A DNA stretch of 64,000 nt, from positions 1-64,000 of the forward strand of contig VXOR01000086.1 in assembly GCA_009840005.1 (NCBI GenBank), given 5' to 3'. Made by a program: the position numbers and the translations under genes. The DNA comes from Gemmatimonadota bacterium. GTDB taxonomy: Bacteria; Latescibacterota; UBA2968; UBA8231. The notes below the pieces were generated by a model that saw only the letters and a program-made list of their open reading frames with translations, searched no databases and had not been told where the DNA came from. This document shows, piece by piece, positions 35,523 to 45,219 of the stretch. Within the stretch, counting starts at the first letter, position 1, and each line of letters opens with the position of its first letter.

Positions 35523-36235
35523 AGCGTCTTCTCACCCGTTGGCTGAGCTTTGGCGTTCGGCGAGCTCAGCCGAGCCGTCGAAGCTGCGGCATACGCCAGC
35601 GGGTCGCAGGCTCGGTTCGCCGCAAAGGCCGCGAGCCGCTCACAGCAGGCGTCGCATACGCCGCAGGCCGGCCGCAAGCCCTCGTAGCAGGTGTGGGTCT
35701 CTTCGTAGGGAACGCCGAGTTTGAGCCCGATGGCCACGATGTCTCGCTTCCACAGCTTGACAAAGGGGACGTGGATCGCCCACGGCGCGTCGTGGGCAGC
35801 CCCTAAGCGCAGGCTCTGTTCGAGGCTCTCGTAAAAGGGGCGACGGCAGTCTCGGTAGGCCGCGTAGTCGTCTTTGACCGGTGCCATATATAGATCGACA
35901 ATGCCCTTTGTTGCACAATACGCCGCCGCCAGCGTCGCAAAGAGCATGTTGCGGAAGGGAACCACGGTGTCGCGTTGGCGTTTGGATTCAGCAGTGGGCA
36001 CGTCCACCGTGGGATCGGTCAGCGGATTGCCCCCTAGGGCCGCCAAGTCCAACGCCAGCGTCTTGTGGGCCGCAACCTCGGCGCGATGAGCGAGGCGGGC
36101 GGCGCATTCCAATTCGATGCGGTGGCGCTGGCCGTAGTCAATGCTAATGGCGTGGATGGGGCCTTGTTGCCGCGCTTTTAGCCACCAGAGCAAGGTGGTC
36201 GAGTCCATGCCGCCGCTGAGTAAAATGGCCGTCAT
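35519..36235 (-). CDS. queC: 7-cyano-7-deazaguanine synthase (QueC)
   Basis: The 238-residue protein begins with the PP-loop LLSGGMDSTTLLWWL. It has VPFRNMLF (near 90) and the C-terminal zinc site CYEGLRPACGVCDACCERL with four cysteines. It converts carboxy-deazaguanine to preQ0. The ATG at 36235 sits directly in front of the PP-loop and suits the family. queD and folE are not in the window. Confidence 0.95.
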   Translation of the reverse strand: MTAILLSGGMDSTTLLWWLKARQQGPIHAISIDYGQRHRIELECAARLAHRAEVAAHKTLALDLAALGGNPLTDPTVDVPTAESKRQRDTVVPFRNMLFATLAAAYCATKGIVDLYMAPVKDDYAAYRDCRRPFYESLEQSLRLGAAHDAPWAIHVPFVKLWKRDIVAIGLKLGVPYEETHTCYEGLRPACGVCDACCERLAAFAANRACDPLAYAAASTARLSSPNAKAQPTGEKTL

Positions 36236-36357
36236 AAAGCATAAAATAGGCCACCGCGCAAAAAACGTAAGCCTTGCGCGCGGGCGCATTCTCTGTATTG
36301 ACAGTATTTTTGACCAATTGGATATTCAAAAAATGCCAACGAAAGATAATTTACGCT

Positions 36358-37020
36358 ATGAGTGATATGCCCCCCCGCAAAAGCCCCACTCGGCTACAGC
36401 GGCTTCGGCGCACGATAATGGCCGGCCTGACGATCATCGTGCCCCTGTGGCTTACGGGCTGGGTGCTCAAGTTCCTGTTCGACTGGGCCGACGGCTTCTC
36501 CACGCCGTTGATAAACCAAATGGCCAAGCTGTTTGACGATCCAGACTTCCACATCCCCGGCTTGGGCTTTGTGCTGACCTTTATCATTCTGTGGGTCGTC
36601 GGTGCGCTCGCCACCAATGTGGTTGGCCGCAGTCTGTGGCAATTCGCACGCGAAATGCTAGAGGGCCTGCCGTTGGTGCGCACGATCTACGCGCCCATCC
36701 AGCAGCTCGTGGAGTCGCTGACCTCTCCGGGCAAGGCCGGCTTCGAGAAAGTCGTGCTCGTCGAATACCCGCGCATCGGGATGTGGACTTTGGGCTTTTT
36801 GGCTGGCAACGTTCCCCGCGAGGACGAAGCAGTGCCGGCGCACAGCATTTTCGTGCCCACGGCCCCCAATCCCACCACCGGCTTTATGCTCATCGTGCCG
36901 CCCGAACAATTGCGCCCCACCGAACTCCGCGTTGAAGAGGCCCTAAAAATGATCGTCTCGGCTGGCGTCGCTGTGCCTCCGGCCCTCTTCCTTCACGCCG
37001 AAGCTGAAGAGAAGATCTAA
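36358..37020 (+). CDS. DUF502 inner-membrane protein
   Basis: The 220-residue protein has two membrane segments (AGLTIIVPLWLTGWVLKFLF, about 20-40, and LGFVLTFIILWVVGALATNVVG, about 72-93). The conserved DUF502 loop PLVRTIYAPIQQLVESL and FEKVVLVEYPRIGMWTLGFL follow. Function is unknown. Start at 36358 avoids an unconvincing upstream extension. A TTGACA-like box at 36298 may be its promoter, in the gap shared with divergent queC. Confidence 0.85.
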   Translation: MSDMPPRKSPTRLQRLRRTIMAGLTIIVPLWLTGWVLKFLFDWADGFSTPLINQMAKLFDDPDFHIPGLGFVLTFIILWVVGALATNVVGRSLWQFAREMLEGLPLVRTIYAPIQQLVESLTSPGKAGFEKVVLVEYPRIGMWTLGFLAGNVPREDEAVPAHSIFVPTAPNPTTGFMLIVPPEQLRPTELRVEEALKMIVSAGVAVPPALFLHAEAEEKI

Positions 37021-37127
37021 TTCCCTGATCTTGCGATTTTCGGGTGCTTTCGTTATTCTGCTAGAAACTTGAGGCATCCCTTTCGCGTCTCATATAGAAG
37101 CCCTTCGCATATTGAGGAGATGAGAAG

Positions 37128-37802
37128 ATGTTTTCGTTCCTTTTTAACCCGTTTTTAATTCTGCCGATTATCTTGGTCGCTTGGGCCCAGATGCGGGTCC
37201 GCAGCGCCTTCAACAAATACAGCCAAGTGGCTTCGGCCGCACAGCTTTCGGGCGCTGAGACCGCGCGGCGCATCCTGCATCAGCAACGCATTTACGACGT
37301 GTCGGTCGAGGAGACGGGCGGGATGCTTTCCGATCACTACGATCCCCGCGCCAAAGCCGTGCGCCTCTCTTCGGATAACTTCCACGGGCACCATCTAGCC
37401 GGCTTGGCCGTGGCAGCGCACGAGGTCGGCCACGCGATCCAACACGCCCACGGCTACGCGCCGCTCAACCTGCGGCACTCGATCCTGCCCATCGCCAACT
37501 TGGGCTCGTCTCTGGGCCTTCCCCTGATTATAGCGGGGATGTTCTTCGCATCCACCGGCCTGATGAATATCGGCATCATGTTCTTCGCCGGCGCAGTGCT
37601 GTTCCAACTCGTCACCCTGCCGGTGGAGTTCAACGCCAGCTCGCGGGCCATGGCCATCCTCTCGCAGGGCTACCTAGCCAACGACGAGGTGCGCTCGGCC
37701 CGGCGGGTGCTCAATGCCGCCGCCATGACCTATGTGGCCGCCGCCGCGACCTCCGTGTTAACCCTAGTGGGGTTTTTGCTCATGCGCGGCTCAGACGAAT
37801 AA
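37128..37802 (+). CDS. membrane zinc metallopeptidase (YugP-like)
   Basis: The 224-residue protein (PF04298 type) has an N-terminal membrane segment, YDVSVEETGGMLSDHYDPRAKAVRLS, and the metal-binding HEVGHAIQHAHGY motif (near 103-115). Three more membrane segments follow, and FNASSRA with the third ligand region. It is an integral inner-membrane peptidase of unknown substrate. A strong terminator follows, so it is probably monocistronic. Confidence 0.9.
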   Translation: MFSFLFNPFLILPIILVAWAQMRVRSAFNKYSQVASAAQLSGAETARRILHQQRIYDVSVEETGGMLSDHYDPRAKAVRLSSDNFHGHHLAGLAVAAHEVGHAIQHAHGYAPLNLRHSILPIANLGSSLGLPLIIAGMFFASTGLMNIGIMFFAGAVLFQLVTLPVEFNASSRAMAILSQGYLANDEVRSARRVLNAAAMTYVAAAATSVLTLVGFLLMRGSDE

Positions 37803-37826
37803 CAGCAGGCGCAGCAAGAGATTTGA

Positions 37827-37857
37827 GGCCCCTCGCCCTTGCGGGCAGGGGCCTTTT
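37827..37857 (+). terminator. intrinsic terminator
   Basis: GGCCCCTCGCCC and GGGCAGGGGCC form a stem with one mismatch around a four-base loop, followed by TTTT. It lies 25 bases after the peptidase stop. Confidence 0.85.
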
Positions 37858-37982
37858 GCTTATGGGCTAGCAACTGCCTTTCGCTATATTTATTAGTTGT
37901 TTAATAAAAGGGGACTCTTTTCCCGCCCCTATGGTGTTATATATGGCACACATCTTCCATTCTACCACAGGAGAGTGCGCGC

Positions 37983-38813
37983 ATGATTTTGCTGGTATGT
38001 GCATTGCTCGTCGGCGCGGCGAGTGCTGGTGCCGATGTGTATTTCGAGGAAGAGGTCGTCAATCGAGGCTTTGGCAAGGACAAAACTGGAGCGCGCAAGA
38101 CGACCAACAAAATCTACATCAAGGGCAAGAGCCAGCGGGTCGAACAGCAGATTGAGACCGACGCGAAAATGGCCAAGGCCCTCCGACGGCAGGGCCAGTC
38201 CCTCAATACCAGCACCATTTTACGGCTGGACCAAGCGCAGGTGTACGAAATCGACCTGACGGCCCAAACCTTCGTCCAGCAGAAGGCCCCACCGGCGCGC
38301 AAGGCCGCGGCCAAGCCGTCAGCCGCTCCTAGCGGGCCGCAGAGGGCCCTTGCGGTCAAGGTGCCGGGAGACACCGAGCGCATCGCTGGCATTCCCTGTC
38401 GGCGAGTTGTCGCGCAGATGCGCGCCCGCTATCTCGATCCCAAAACCCAAGAGCTCCGCCGCGAAAACCGCTACACGTACGATGCCTGCATTGCCAAGGA
38501 TTTCCCCGGCTTTCGGGAGATCACAGCATTTATGGAATTGCAGAACGCTAGCACGTCCTATCCGTCGCTAATCGGCGGAGGACTAGCAGGGCTAGAAGAC
38601 CACGAAGCGCTGAGCGACGAGCTAGAGAATGCCAAGGAACTCAAAGGCTTCGCCCTGCGCTCGACCTTGACGGCCGCAGTCAAGCTCCCCGGAAAAGAGA
38701 AGCCCAGCCAAGTGTTCCGCTTAGACCGCAAGATCAAGGCCATGGCGTACGCGCCATTGCCCGACTCGCTCTTCCACGTATCTAAGGCTCTGACCCGCCT
38801 CAAGTCCGAATGA
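37983..38813 (+). CDS. secreted protein upstream of tamB (DUF4412-like)
   Basis: The 276-residue protein starts with a signal peptide (LLVCALLVGAASAGA, cleavage near 17) and continues VYFEEEVVNRG. A beta-rich body includes KTTNKIYIKGKSQRVEQQ and ILRLDQAQVYEIDLTAQTF, then a Pro/Ala linker and a Cys pair. The layout suggests a periplasmic or lipoprotein-carrier-like (DUF4412) protein. The ATG follows AGGAGAG. Its stop overlaps the tamB start (ATGA), so it belongs to the envelope-assembly operon. Confidence 0.6.
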   Translation: MILLVCALLVGAASAGADVYFEEEVVNRGFGKDKTGARKTTNKIYIKGKSQRVEQQIETDAKMAKALRRQGQSLNTSTILRLDQAQVYEIDLTAQTFVQQKAPPARKAAAKPSAAPSGPQRALAVKVPGDTERIAGIPCRRVVAQMRARYLDPKTQELRRENRYTYDACIAKDFPGFREITAFMELQNASTSYPSLIGGGLAGLEDHEALSDELENAKELKGFALRSTLTAAVKLPGKEKPSQVFRLDRKIKAMAYAPLPDSLFHVSKALTRLKSE

Positions 38814-41800
38814 AGAGGAAGCTATTCGGGGCGGCGACCATTCTGGGTGCCGTCCTCGTCCTCGTCGCGGTCACGCCTATAGGGCCTGCCGCACTCGCGT
38901 ACCTGCTAGAGCGCGGGGTTGGGGGATGGCAGGTCTCCATCGGCAGTCGCCGGGGGGGCTTGCTCTACTCGTTTTCCTTTTCCGACGTGTACTGCAAAAA
39001 CCCCGCGCTAGGGGTGACCGTCAATGCCGAGTACATCGCCGCGTGGCCGTGGTCTTGGGAAGTCGATATACAGGCACCCAAGGTGCGGATCGAGTTAGGC
39101 ACCGAGGCCGATTCAACTAGCGCCGCCACGGACATCGAGCTACCCCTCGCCTTCCTCCCCAACCTCAACGCGAAAGCTGGTGCGCTCGATTGGCAGTTGG
39201 GCGAAACGCGGATCGTGGCGCGGGACTGGCACGGCGCGTATCGCGCAGTAGCAGACACCTCGGGACACTTAGAGCTAGCCTTGTCCGATTTGCAGGGCGT
39301 ACCGCTGCGCTCGCTAACGCTGGATCTCGCGCTCAGTTCGCATCGCATTGACCGCGGAGAGGTCCGAGCCGTGGGCGCTAGCGACAGTCTAAGGTCCGAT
39401 CTGCACGCCTCGTTTGCCTTGGGGTTGCAGTTGCCGCGGCCTTTGCAGGTAGATGCCACGGCGACGGTAGAGACCGATTCCGCGCGGGGTTCCCTAGCAG
39501 CGGAGATAGACGGGGCATTGACGCCCCTGCAACTGCGCGGGACGCTCACAGGCAGGGGAAGCACACCGACGATCTCCGCAGTGGATCTGCGCGGGGACAT
39601 GCGCGCCAACGGCACGCGCCTAGTAGTGGATTCGCTGCTCGTCTCTTTGTTCGACGGCACTCTCACGGGCGAGGCGACTTATTTTTTTACTCGCGACAGC
39701 TTGCAGACCCAACTGCGGGGCGAGGGATTTGACCTTGCGCTAGCGGCTCCCTTTGGGGGAAGGGGGGAATTCGATCTAGCGGCTGGAGTGCATTTGCAGC
39801 ACCGGCGCTATGCAGCGGACTTTGCCGCCTTCCTGCGCGATATAGACCTAATTTCCGATCAACAATTCGACGCCGAGATAACGGGTTGGCATCGGCCCGA
39901 TGGGGAAACTCGTCTCGACCTGCAATCGCCCGTGCTAGATCTAGCGGCCATCGGCTCTTCCGACTTAGAGGGAGACTACGACCTCGCGCTAAAGGGGGCA
40001 TTGCAGGCGGCGTTCTTTTTGCGCGGCGCGGTGCCCATAGCCATCGCCGGGCAGGCCAAGCCCGATACCCTAGCATTGCAGCTAACGTCCGACCAGCTCC
40101 CCGGCGAATTGGGCGAGGAATTCGGACCGCTCGCGGCCGATCTACACTTGTCCGCCAACCGCTATCTCGCGGCCGATCTGCGCTTAGAGCGCGATCTTAT
40201 AGTAGCGCGGGCAGACATTGACCTAAGGAACCGCGAGGTCGATACGCTAGTGGCAGCCGTAAACGGACTGGCAGTGGAGCGGGTCATGCCCGGGTTAAAC
40301 GGGCGGCTCGACGCGGATTTGCACGGGGAGGGCGGGCTGGCGCTCGACGAGCTACAGTTGACCGGACACATTGCGACCACACCGTTAGAGTACGCGGGGT
40401 GGCAGACCGGCGAGCTCGCGCTGGACGTGGGCTGGGACCAAGGTGCGGCGCGGGTAGCCGGTGGAGGAGCGGGCGTGAGCGTGCTAGCGGAGCTAGACGC
40501 GGATGGGCACTTAACGGCCCAAGCAGATTTTGCCGATACCTTGTTGCGGGGGGCAGATGGCGCAGTGGCCACATTGGACGGCACTCTGCGCTGGGAGGGA
40601 CCGCTGGAGGACCTAGACGCGGTTCAAGCTAACCTCTCCCTCGACTCGCTCTTGCTGCGGCAAGGGGAATGGGCACTGCAAAACTACGGTTCCCTCCAGG
40701 CCGACTATGGCGACAGGCGCTTGGACCTCACGGTGCTACACCTGCAAACGTCAATCGGCCTAGTGGACCTCTCGGGCTGGGTCGGGCGGGATTCGCTCTC
40801 CGTTGCAGTGGAGTTATCCGCCCTTGAGTTGTCCACCCTCGCGTCCGACCTCAGCGCGACGGGCGGCGGGCATCTGCGGGTCAGCGGCCCCCTAGCAAAG
40901 CCAGAGGCACAGGGCGCGGTGACGCTGGCGGAGATGCACCTCGACACCCTCGCCCTCGGCAATGCTCGGCTGCGTCTCTCATTGGCGGATACGCTCACGA
41001 CCGAGTTTACCGCCGATGCCGGCATACGCCTCGCGCTCACCTGCCCAGCCGCGCCGCTCTTCGGGCCGGGAGTAGCCCCCGCGCAGCTCGCAATCGAGGC
41101 TATAGCGGCTGACTTGGGCCCAGTGCTCAGCTATGCTTTGGGCCGCCCCCTGTACGGACGGCTCGACCTCGACGGGCACTTAGAAGCGGCCTTAGGAGAC
41201 TCCATGCCGAGCTGGCGGGACTTGTCCGGACATATCGACGTGCAGGGCTTGGCCATCGAGAGCCAAGCTTCAGCCGACTCGCTGCGGCTGGACCTCCTGT
41301 CTGGAGGGCATTTCGCGTTCGGCGAGGGCCGCGTGGTGCTAGACTCCGTGGCGATTGGCTTGCGGCGCTACGACCGCGACCGCCTCGCCCTACAGCCGGC
41401 GGGCACTCTGCGGTTGGCGGGCCAACTAGTGGACACCAAGCCTTCGAAGATTGAGCTAGCTCTCGAAGACGCGGACTTGGCTTTCTTCGGCGGCCCCAAG
41501 GGGCTGGTCCAGCTCGACGCCGAGATCAGCGGCACGGCTTCTGCTCCTCAAGTTGCCGCCGATCTAGCCGTGGAATCCGCGGACTTAGGCAAGCTGCGCG
41601 GCCAGCTCGATGGCGACCGAGAGGGCGGCGATTGGCATTTGAACTGGACGACCTTGCTCGACGACAGCCTCACCGTGACCGGTCGCATACCTTGGGATTT
41701 ACAGGCTGGTGAACTCTCATTAGACGAGAGCTGGCTAGAGGCGCATTCCGACGGCATCGGCCTCCTCTTCATCGGCGACCTAATAGCCGAGCTGGACCAT

Positions 41801-43090
41801 CTCGACGGCCGGATCAGCGCGGCTCTTCGGGCCGAGGGGTTGGACTCAACGCTCTCATTGCAAGGTCAAATAGGGGTCGAGGGCCTTGAATTTGCCCTCC
41901 TTGACTTAGATCCTATCTACGCGCTGCCCGACGGGCAGTTGCAATTCAATGACCGTCAGGTCGAGTTGGTGGGTTTCTCTGTCGAGAAAGAACCTAAGCG
42001 GGGGTTCCGCAGCGCGTCGCTCACCGGGCAGCTCGACCTAGCGCGGCTCGACGACCCTAGCTTTGACTTGCGGCTCCAAGCCGAGCGGATGACCTCCTAC
42101 TACGAGGCCGTCGGGCAGTCGTTTAGGGCAAACGATATCGACTTAGATCTATCTTTCGCCGGCTCGCTCAGCGCGTCCAAGTTGGCGGGGCGCGTCCGCA
42201 TCGACCAGCCGAAGTCCGAGGCAAGCCTCGTGGTCCTCACGCTGCCCGTGCCGCCGCCACCGCCGGCGCTGCGCGACGATTTTTTGGAAAACATGGCCCT
42301 CGGCGTGGAGGTTGATCTCCGCGGCCTCGCCCTCGACAGCGAGCTAGCCGAGGTCGAAGCATCGGGCGCGGTCGAGGTCGGCGGCACCTTCTACAAGCCA
42401 CTCTTCCAAGGCGACATCACAATAGACGAAGGACAGGTCTTCGTACTCAATCAGGAGTTCAACATCACACAGGGGCGCGTCGTCTTCAACCGCCTAGCGC
42501 CGACTAAGTCCATCCTCGACGTGATGTACGATCCTCTCGAACTGAATCCCACACTCGATTTGCAGGCCAAGATCGAGGGAATCAAAGACAGTAAGAGCGG
42601 CTATGAGTACGACGTGACTCTGACGCTGAAAGGGCCAGCTCAGAAGATCGCGCCGGATCTTTCAGCGGACTCGGAAAACCCGGACGCGGATCCGCTACAA
42701 GAGGATTTTAGCATCGTCAACCTGCTGGTCTTTAATATGGCTGACCTCGATGTGGCTGACCTCGACTACGACGCGGCCGTTACGGTCGCCGGCCAGCTCT
42801 TGAGCAAGCAGGTCGAGAAGGAGGTGGGGCTTGATGAATTCACGGTCCTGCCGTCGAGTGAGATCGCCGGGGCCGAGCCGGGTGATCCGGCGCTGCGCGT
42901 GGGCGAGTACTTCAGCCGCAGGTTGCCCCTGCCCTTATGGGTGCGCTACGAGGCCCCGCTCAAAGAGATGGCTGCGGGCGAAATGCGGATCGAGCACAAA
43001 GTGAAGTCCTTCCTCATCATCACCGGCTCAGCGCAAAGCAAGTACGATCACTATGGGCTAGGCATCGGCCTGAAGCGAGAATTCCGATGA
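38810..43090 (+). CDS. tamB: TamB/DUF490 translocation and assembly protein
   Basis: The 1426-residue protein has one N-terminal membrane anchor (LFGAATILGAVLVLVAV) and a very long run of beta-strand repeats rich in alternating Leu/Asp. The conserved TamB C terminus follows: EGQVFVLNQEFNITQGRVVFN, then LDLQAKIEG, and the end region with LSKQVEKEVGLDEF. It bridges the inner membrane to an outer-membrane BamA-type barrel and moves lipid or assembles autotransporters. It overlaps the barrel gene by four bases. Somewhat longer than the E. coli protein (1259 aa). Confidence 0.9.
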   Translation: MKRKLFGAATILGAVLVLVAVTPIGPAALAYLLERGVGGWQVSIGSRRGGLLYSFSFSDVYCKNPALGVTVNAEYIAAWPWSWEVDIQAPKVRIELGTEADSTSAATDIELPLAFLPNLNAKAGALDWQLGETRIVARDWHGAYRAVADTSGHLELALSDLQGVPLRSLTLDLALSSHRIDRGEVRAVGASDSLRSDLHASFALGLQLPRPLQVDATATVETDSARGSLAAEIDGALTPLQLRGTLTGRGSTPTISAVDLRGDMRANGTRLVVDSLLVSLFDGTLTGEATYFFTRDSLQTQLRGEGFDLALAAPFGGRGEFDLAAGVHLQHRRYAADFAAFLRDIDLISDQQFDAEITGWHRPDGETRLDLQSPVLDLAAIGSSDLEGDYDLALKGALQAAFFLRGAVPIAIAGQAKPDTLALQLTSDQLPGELGEEFGPLAADLHLSANRYLAADLRLERDLIVARADIDLRNREVDTLVAAVNGLAVERVMPGLNGRLDADLHGEGGLALDELQLTGHIATTPLEYAGWQTGELALDVGWDQGAARVAGGGAGVSVLAELDADGHLTAQADFADTLLRGADGAVATLDGTLRWEGPLEDLDAVQANLSLDSLLLRQGEWALQNYGSLQADYGDRRLDLTVLHLQTSIGLVDLSGWVGRDSLSVAVELSALELSTLASDLSATGGGHLRVSGPLAKPEAQGAVTLAEMHLDTLALGNARLRLSLADTLTTEFTADAGIRLALTCPAAPLFGPGVAPAQLAIEAIAADLGPVLSYALGRPLYGRLDLDGHLEAALGDSMPSWRDLSGHIDVQGLAIESQASADSLRLDLLSGGHFAFGEGRVVLDSVAIGLRRYDRDRLALQPAGTLRLAGQLVDTKPSKIELALEDADLAFFGGPKGLVQLDAEISGTASAPQVAADLAVESADLGKLRGQLDGDREGGDWHLNWTTLLDDSLTVTGRIPWDLQAGELSLDESWLEAHSDGIGLLFIGDLIAELDHLDGRISAALRAEGLDSTLSLQGQIGVEGLEFALLDLDPIYALPDGQLQFNDRQVELVGFSVEKEPKRGFRSASLTGQLDLARLDDPSFDLRLQAERMTSYYEAVGQSFRANDIDLDLSFAGSLSASKLAGRVRIDQPKSEASLVVLTLPVPPPPPALRDDFLENMALGVEVDLRGLALDSELAEVEASGAVEVGGTFYKPLFQGDITIDEGQVFVLNQEFNITQGRVVFNRLAPTKSILDVMYDPLELNPTLDLQAKIEGIKDSKSGYEYDVTLTLKGPAQKIAPDLSADSENPDADPLQEDFSIVNLLVFNMADLDVADLDYDAAVTVAGQLLSKQVEKEVGLDEFTVLPSSEIAGAEPGDPALRVGEYFSRRLPLPLWVRYEAPLKEMAAGEMRIEHKVKSFLIITGSAQSKYDHYGLGIGLKREFR

Positions 43091-45219
43091 GCGCACTCGT
43101 CGGCGTGCTCTGTCTGGCCCTCGCCGGGACCGCCTTGGCCCAAGAGGATCTGCGCGAAATATCGGCCCGCGAAGCCGATGATCACAAGGTGGCTCAGATA
43201 CGCTTCGTTCACCGAGGCGCAAAGCGCATCAAAGGCGAGACCTTGCGCTCGGCCATGCTGACCCAAGAAGGCAAGCGTTTCCAACGCCGCTTCTTCAGAA
43301 ACGACCTCAGCGGACTGGTCAATCTCTATTACAGCAAGGGCTATCGCGACGCCGAGATCGTCCGCAAGCTCCTGCGCTTGGACGCCAAAAATCGAGTCCA
43401 TATTCACATTGAGATCAACAGCGGTGCGCTGTGGACGGTGCGCGCCCTAACGCTCGTAGGGGGCGCACCTTTTGCGGCCGACACCCTGCGTGCTCAGGTC
43501 GGCTTGCGCGCTGGCGCGCCTCTCGACTACGGCAAGGTACTCGAAGGCGAGCGCCAACTACAGGTCTTTCTCAATCAGCGCGGCTACCCTCATGCCGCAG
43601 TGCGCAACGAGTGGGTGGGGGACGACCGCGCCAGCCGCAGCACCGAGGTCGTCTTTCACATCAATCCCGGGCGCAAGATGTACTTCGGTGCCGTCGAGGT
43701 CGAAAACCTCGACCAGCTATACACGCGCAAGGAGCTAATCGAGCGCTATCTGCACTTTGAGCAGGGGGACTTGTACAATCCCGAGCAGCTAGCCAAAAGC
43801 CGCGAGCAACTGGCGAAGACCGGCCTGTTCCGCTCGGTCTTTCTACTCACTCCCGAGACGGGTGACAGCTTGCAGCCGGTCGTAGTTCGCGTAAAAGAAA
43901 GAAAGCGCATCTCCCTAAGTGCCGGTGCCTTCTTCAGCAACACGGAGCCTCGCGTAGGCGGGGTCGTGCAGCACAACAACTGGCTGGGCCGTGGCGCTCG
44001 GCTAAGCCTCAATGCGGGTTGGGGAAAGCCGGAGCAGGGCGTCACCGCGTCCTTTACCGAGCGCAACTTGCTGGGCACGGGTGCCGACTTGGTGTTGTCG
44101 GCAGGGGTCACCGACAAGTGGCAGCCGACCAAGCAGCAGGGCAACCCGGACGACCAGCGGCAAGTCGCGCTTTTGACGGCCAACGATTCGGTGCTCAACG
44201 GTTTTTTGTTCATTCCCTTCGGGGGGGGGGAAGCGACCATACGACAGTATATAAACACAGCCACCTTCAACTACCTCGCAGTTGAGCACTTGTGGAAAGC
44301 TGAAGCAACGCTCACCAAGGGTTGGCGCGAGATCTACCAAGCCCAAGTCTCTATTAGCGGAGAAGACTCGCGCACCCGGCCCGATCCGAGCGAGCGCATC
44401 GACTACGCGCCCAAGCCTCTTGAGCCCGGAGACGAGGGTGAAACCAGCAGCGATGAGACGACCGGCGCGGACGATCTGTTTGGCGACTCCGACTTCGATT
44501 TCTCTGGCAAAGGCAATTTCTCTGCCCAAGACGAGGTTATAGACTACAGCGACGGCAAGATCCCAGTGACGGCGGATTGGCTGCGAATTCTGACCGAACG
44601 CGAGCGCTCGGTCAATTTGAAGACCGAATTTTTGCGCGACTCGCGCAATGACCCCTTTGCCCCTACGCGCGGTGCGCTCTTGCGGTTGACCGGACTCTAT
44701 GCCTACTCGTTCACTCTGGGCCGGCATCAGACCTATGTGATCGATGGCGAGGCCGCATTCACATATTACCAACCGCTCTCGCGGCGGCTGGTGTTGGCCC
44801 TAGCCCTGCAAGGGGGAGGGGCGGCCTCACTGCGCGAGGGAAGGCTGCTGCCGCAGAAATACTGGAGCGCATACGGGGGCGAGGGCTCCGTGCGCGGCGT
44901 TGAGTACGAAGCTATACACGTACCGGGCGGCGGACGCCTCGGCCTGAATATGCGCGGAGAATTGCGCTATCAGTGGAACAGCTTCGGCCTCGTTGGCTTT
45001 TGGGACCGGGCACAGGTCTGGCGCAAGCCAAGCCAAGCGACCTGGTGGGGCATGGTCGATGGCTATGGGGTGGGACTGCGCTACGTTTTGGGCTTTCCCC
45101 TCCGACTCGACATAGCCTTCAACGATGGATCCCTCAACAACGAACCTGACGAGAAACAGTGGTGGAGGCGGTTGTATCAGCGGAAGCAGCTGTATTTTTC
45201 CATTGGTCAGGCTTTCTGA
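43087..45219 (+). CDS. outer-membrane BamA/TamA-type protein
   Basis: The 710-residue protein has a signal peptide (LVGVLCLALAGTALA, then QEDLRE). POTRA-like repeats follow (KRIKGETLRSAMLTQEGKRF, VRALTLVGGAPFAADTL, YFGAVEVENLDQLYTRKEL). The C-terminal 16-strand barrel carries GEGSVRGVEYEAI and ends in Phe (FSIGQAF). An acidic insert (EPGDEGETSSDETTGADD, about 485-505) is unusual and probably surface-exposed or periplasmic. Coupled to tamB, it is probably the TamA partner rather than the essential BamA. Confidence 0.9.
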   Translation: MSALVGVLCLALAGTALAQEDLREISAREADDHKVAQIRFVHRGAKRIKGETLRSAMLTQEGKRFQRRFFRNDLSGLVNLYYSKGYRDAEIVRKLLRLDAKNRVHIHIEINSGALWTVRALTLVGGAPFAADTLRAQVGLRAGAPLDYGKVLEGERQLQVFLNQRGYPHAAVRNEWVGDDRASRSTEVVFHINPGRKMYFGAVEVENLDQLYTRKELIERYLHFEQGDLYNPEQLAKSREQLAKTGLFRSVFLLTPETGDSLQPVVVRVKERKRISLSAGAFFSNTEPRVGGVVQHNNWLGRGARLSLNAGWGKPEQGVTASFTERNLLGTGADLVLSAGVTDKWQPTKQQGNPDDQRQVALLTANDSVLNGFLFIPFGGGEATIRQYINTATFNYLAVEHLWKAEATLTKGWREIYQAQVSISGEDSRTRPDPSERIDYAPKPLEPGDEGETSSDETTGADDLFGDSDFDFSGKGNFSAQDEVIDYSDGKIPVTADWLRILTERERSVNLKTEFLRDSRNDPFAPTRGALLRLTGLYAYSFTLGRHQTYVIDGEAAFTYYQPLSRRLVLALALQGGGAASLREGRLLPQKYWSAYGGEGSVRGVEYEAIHVPGGGRLGLNMRGELRYQWNSFGLVGFWDRAQVWRKPSQATWWGMVDGYGVGLRYVLGFPLRLDIAFNDGSLNNEPDEKQWWRRLYQRKQLYFSIGQAF

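Noticed and set aside
36236..36357. preQ1 riboswitch upstream of queC
   Set aside because: No recognisable preQ1 aptamer pattern is visible in the gap, which mostly carries the divergent promoter for the DUF502 gene.
42937..43086. N-terminal extension of the TamA-like protein
   Set aside because: The extension lies inside tamB in another frame; the signal peptide starts exactly at 43087.
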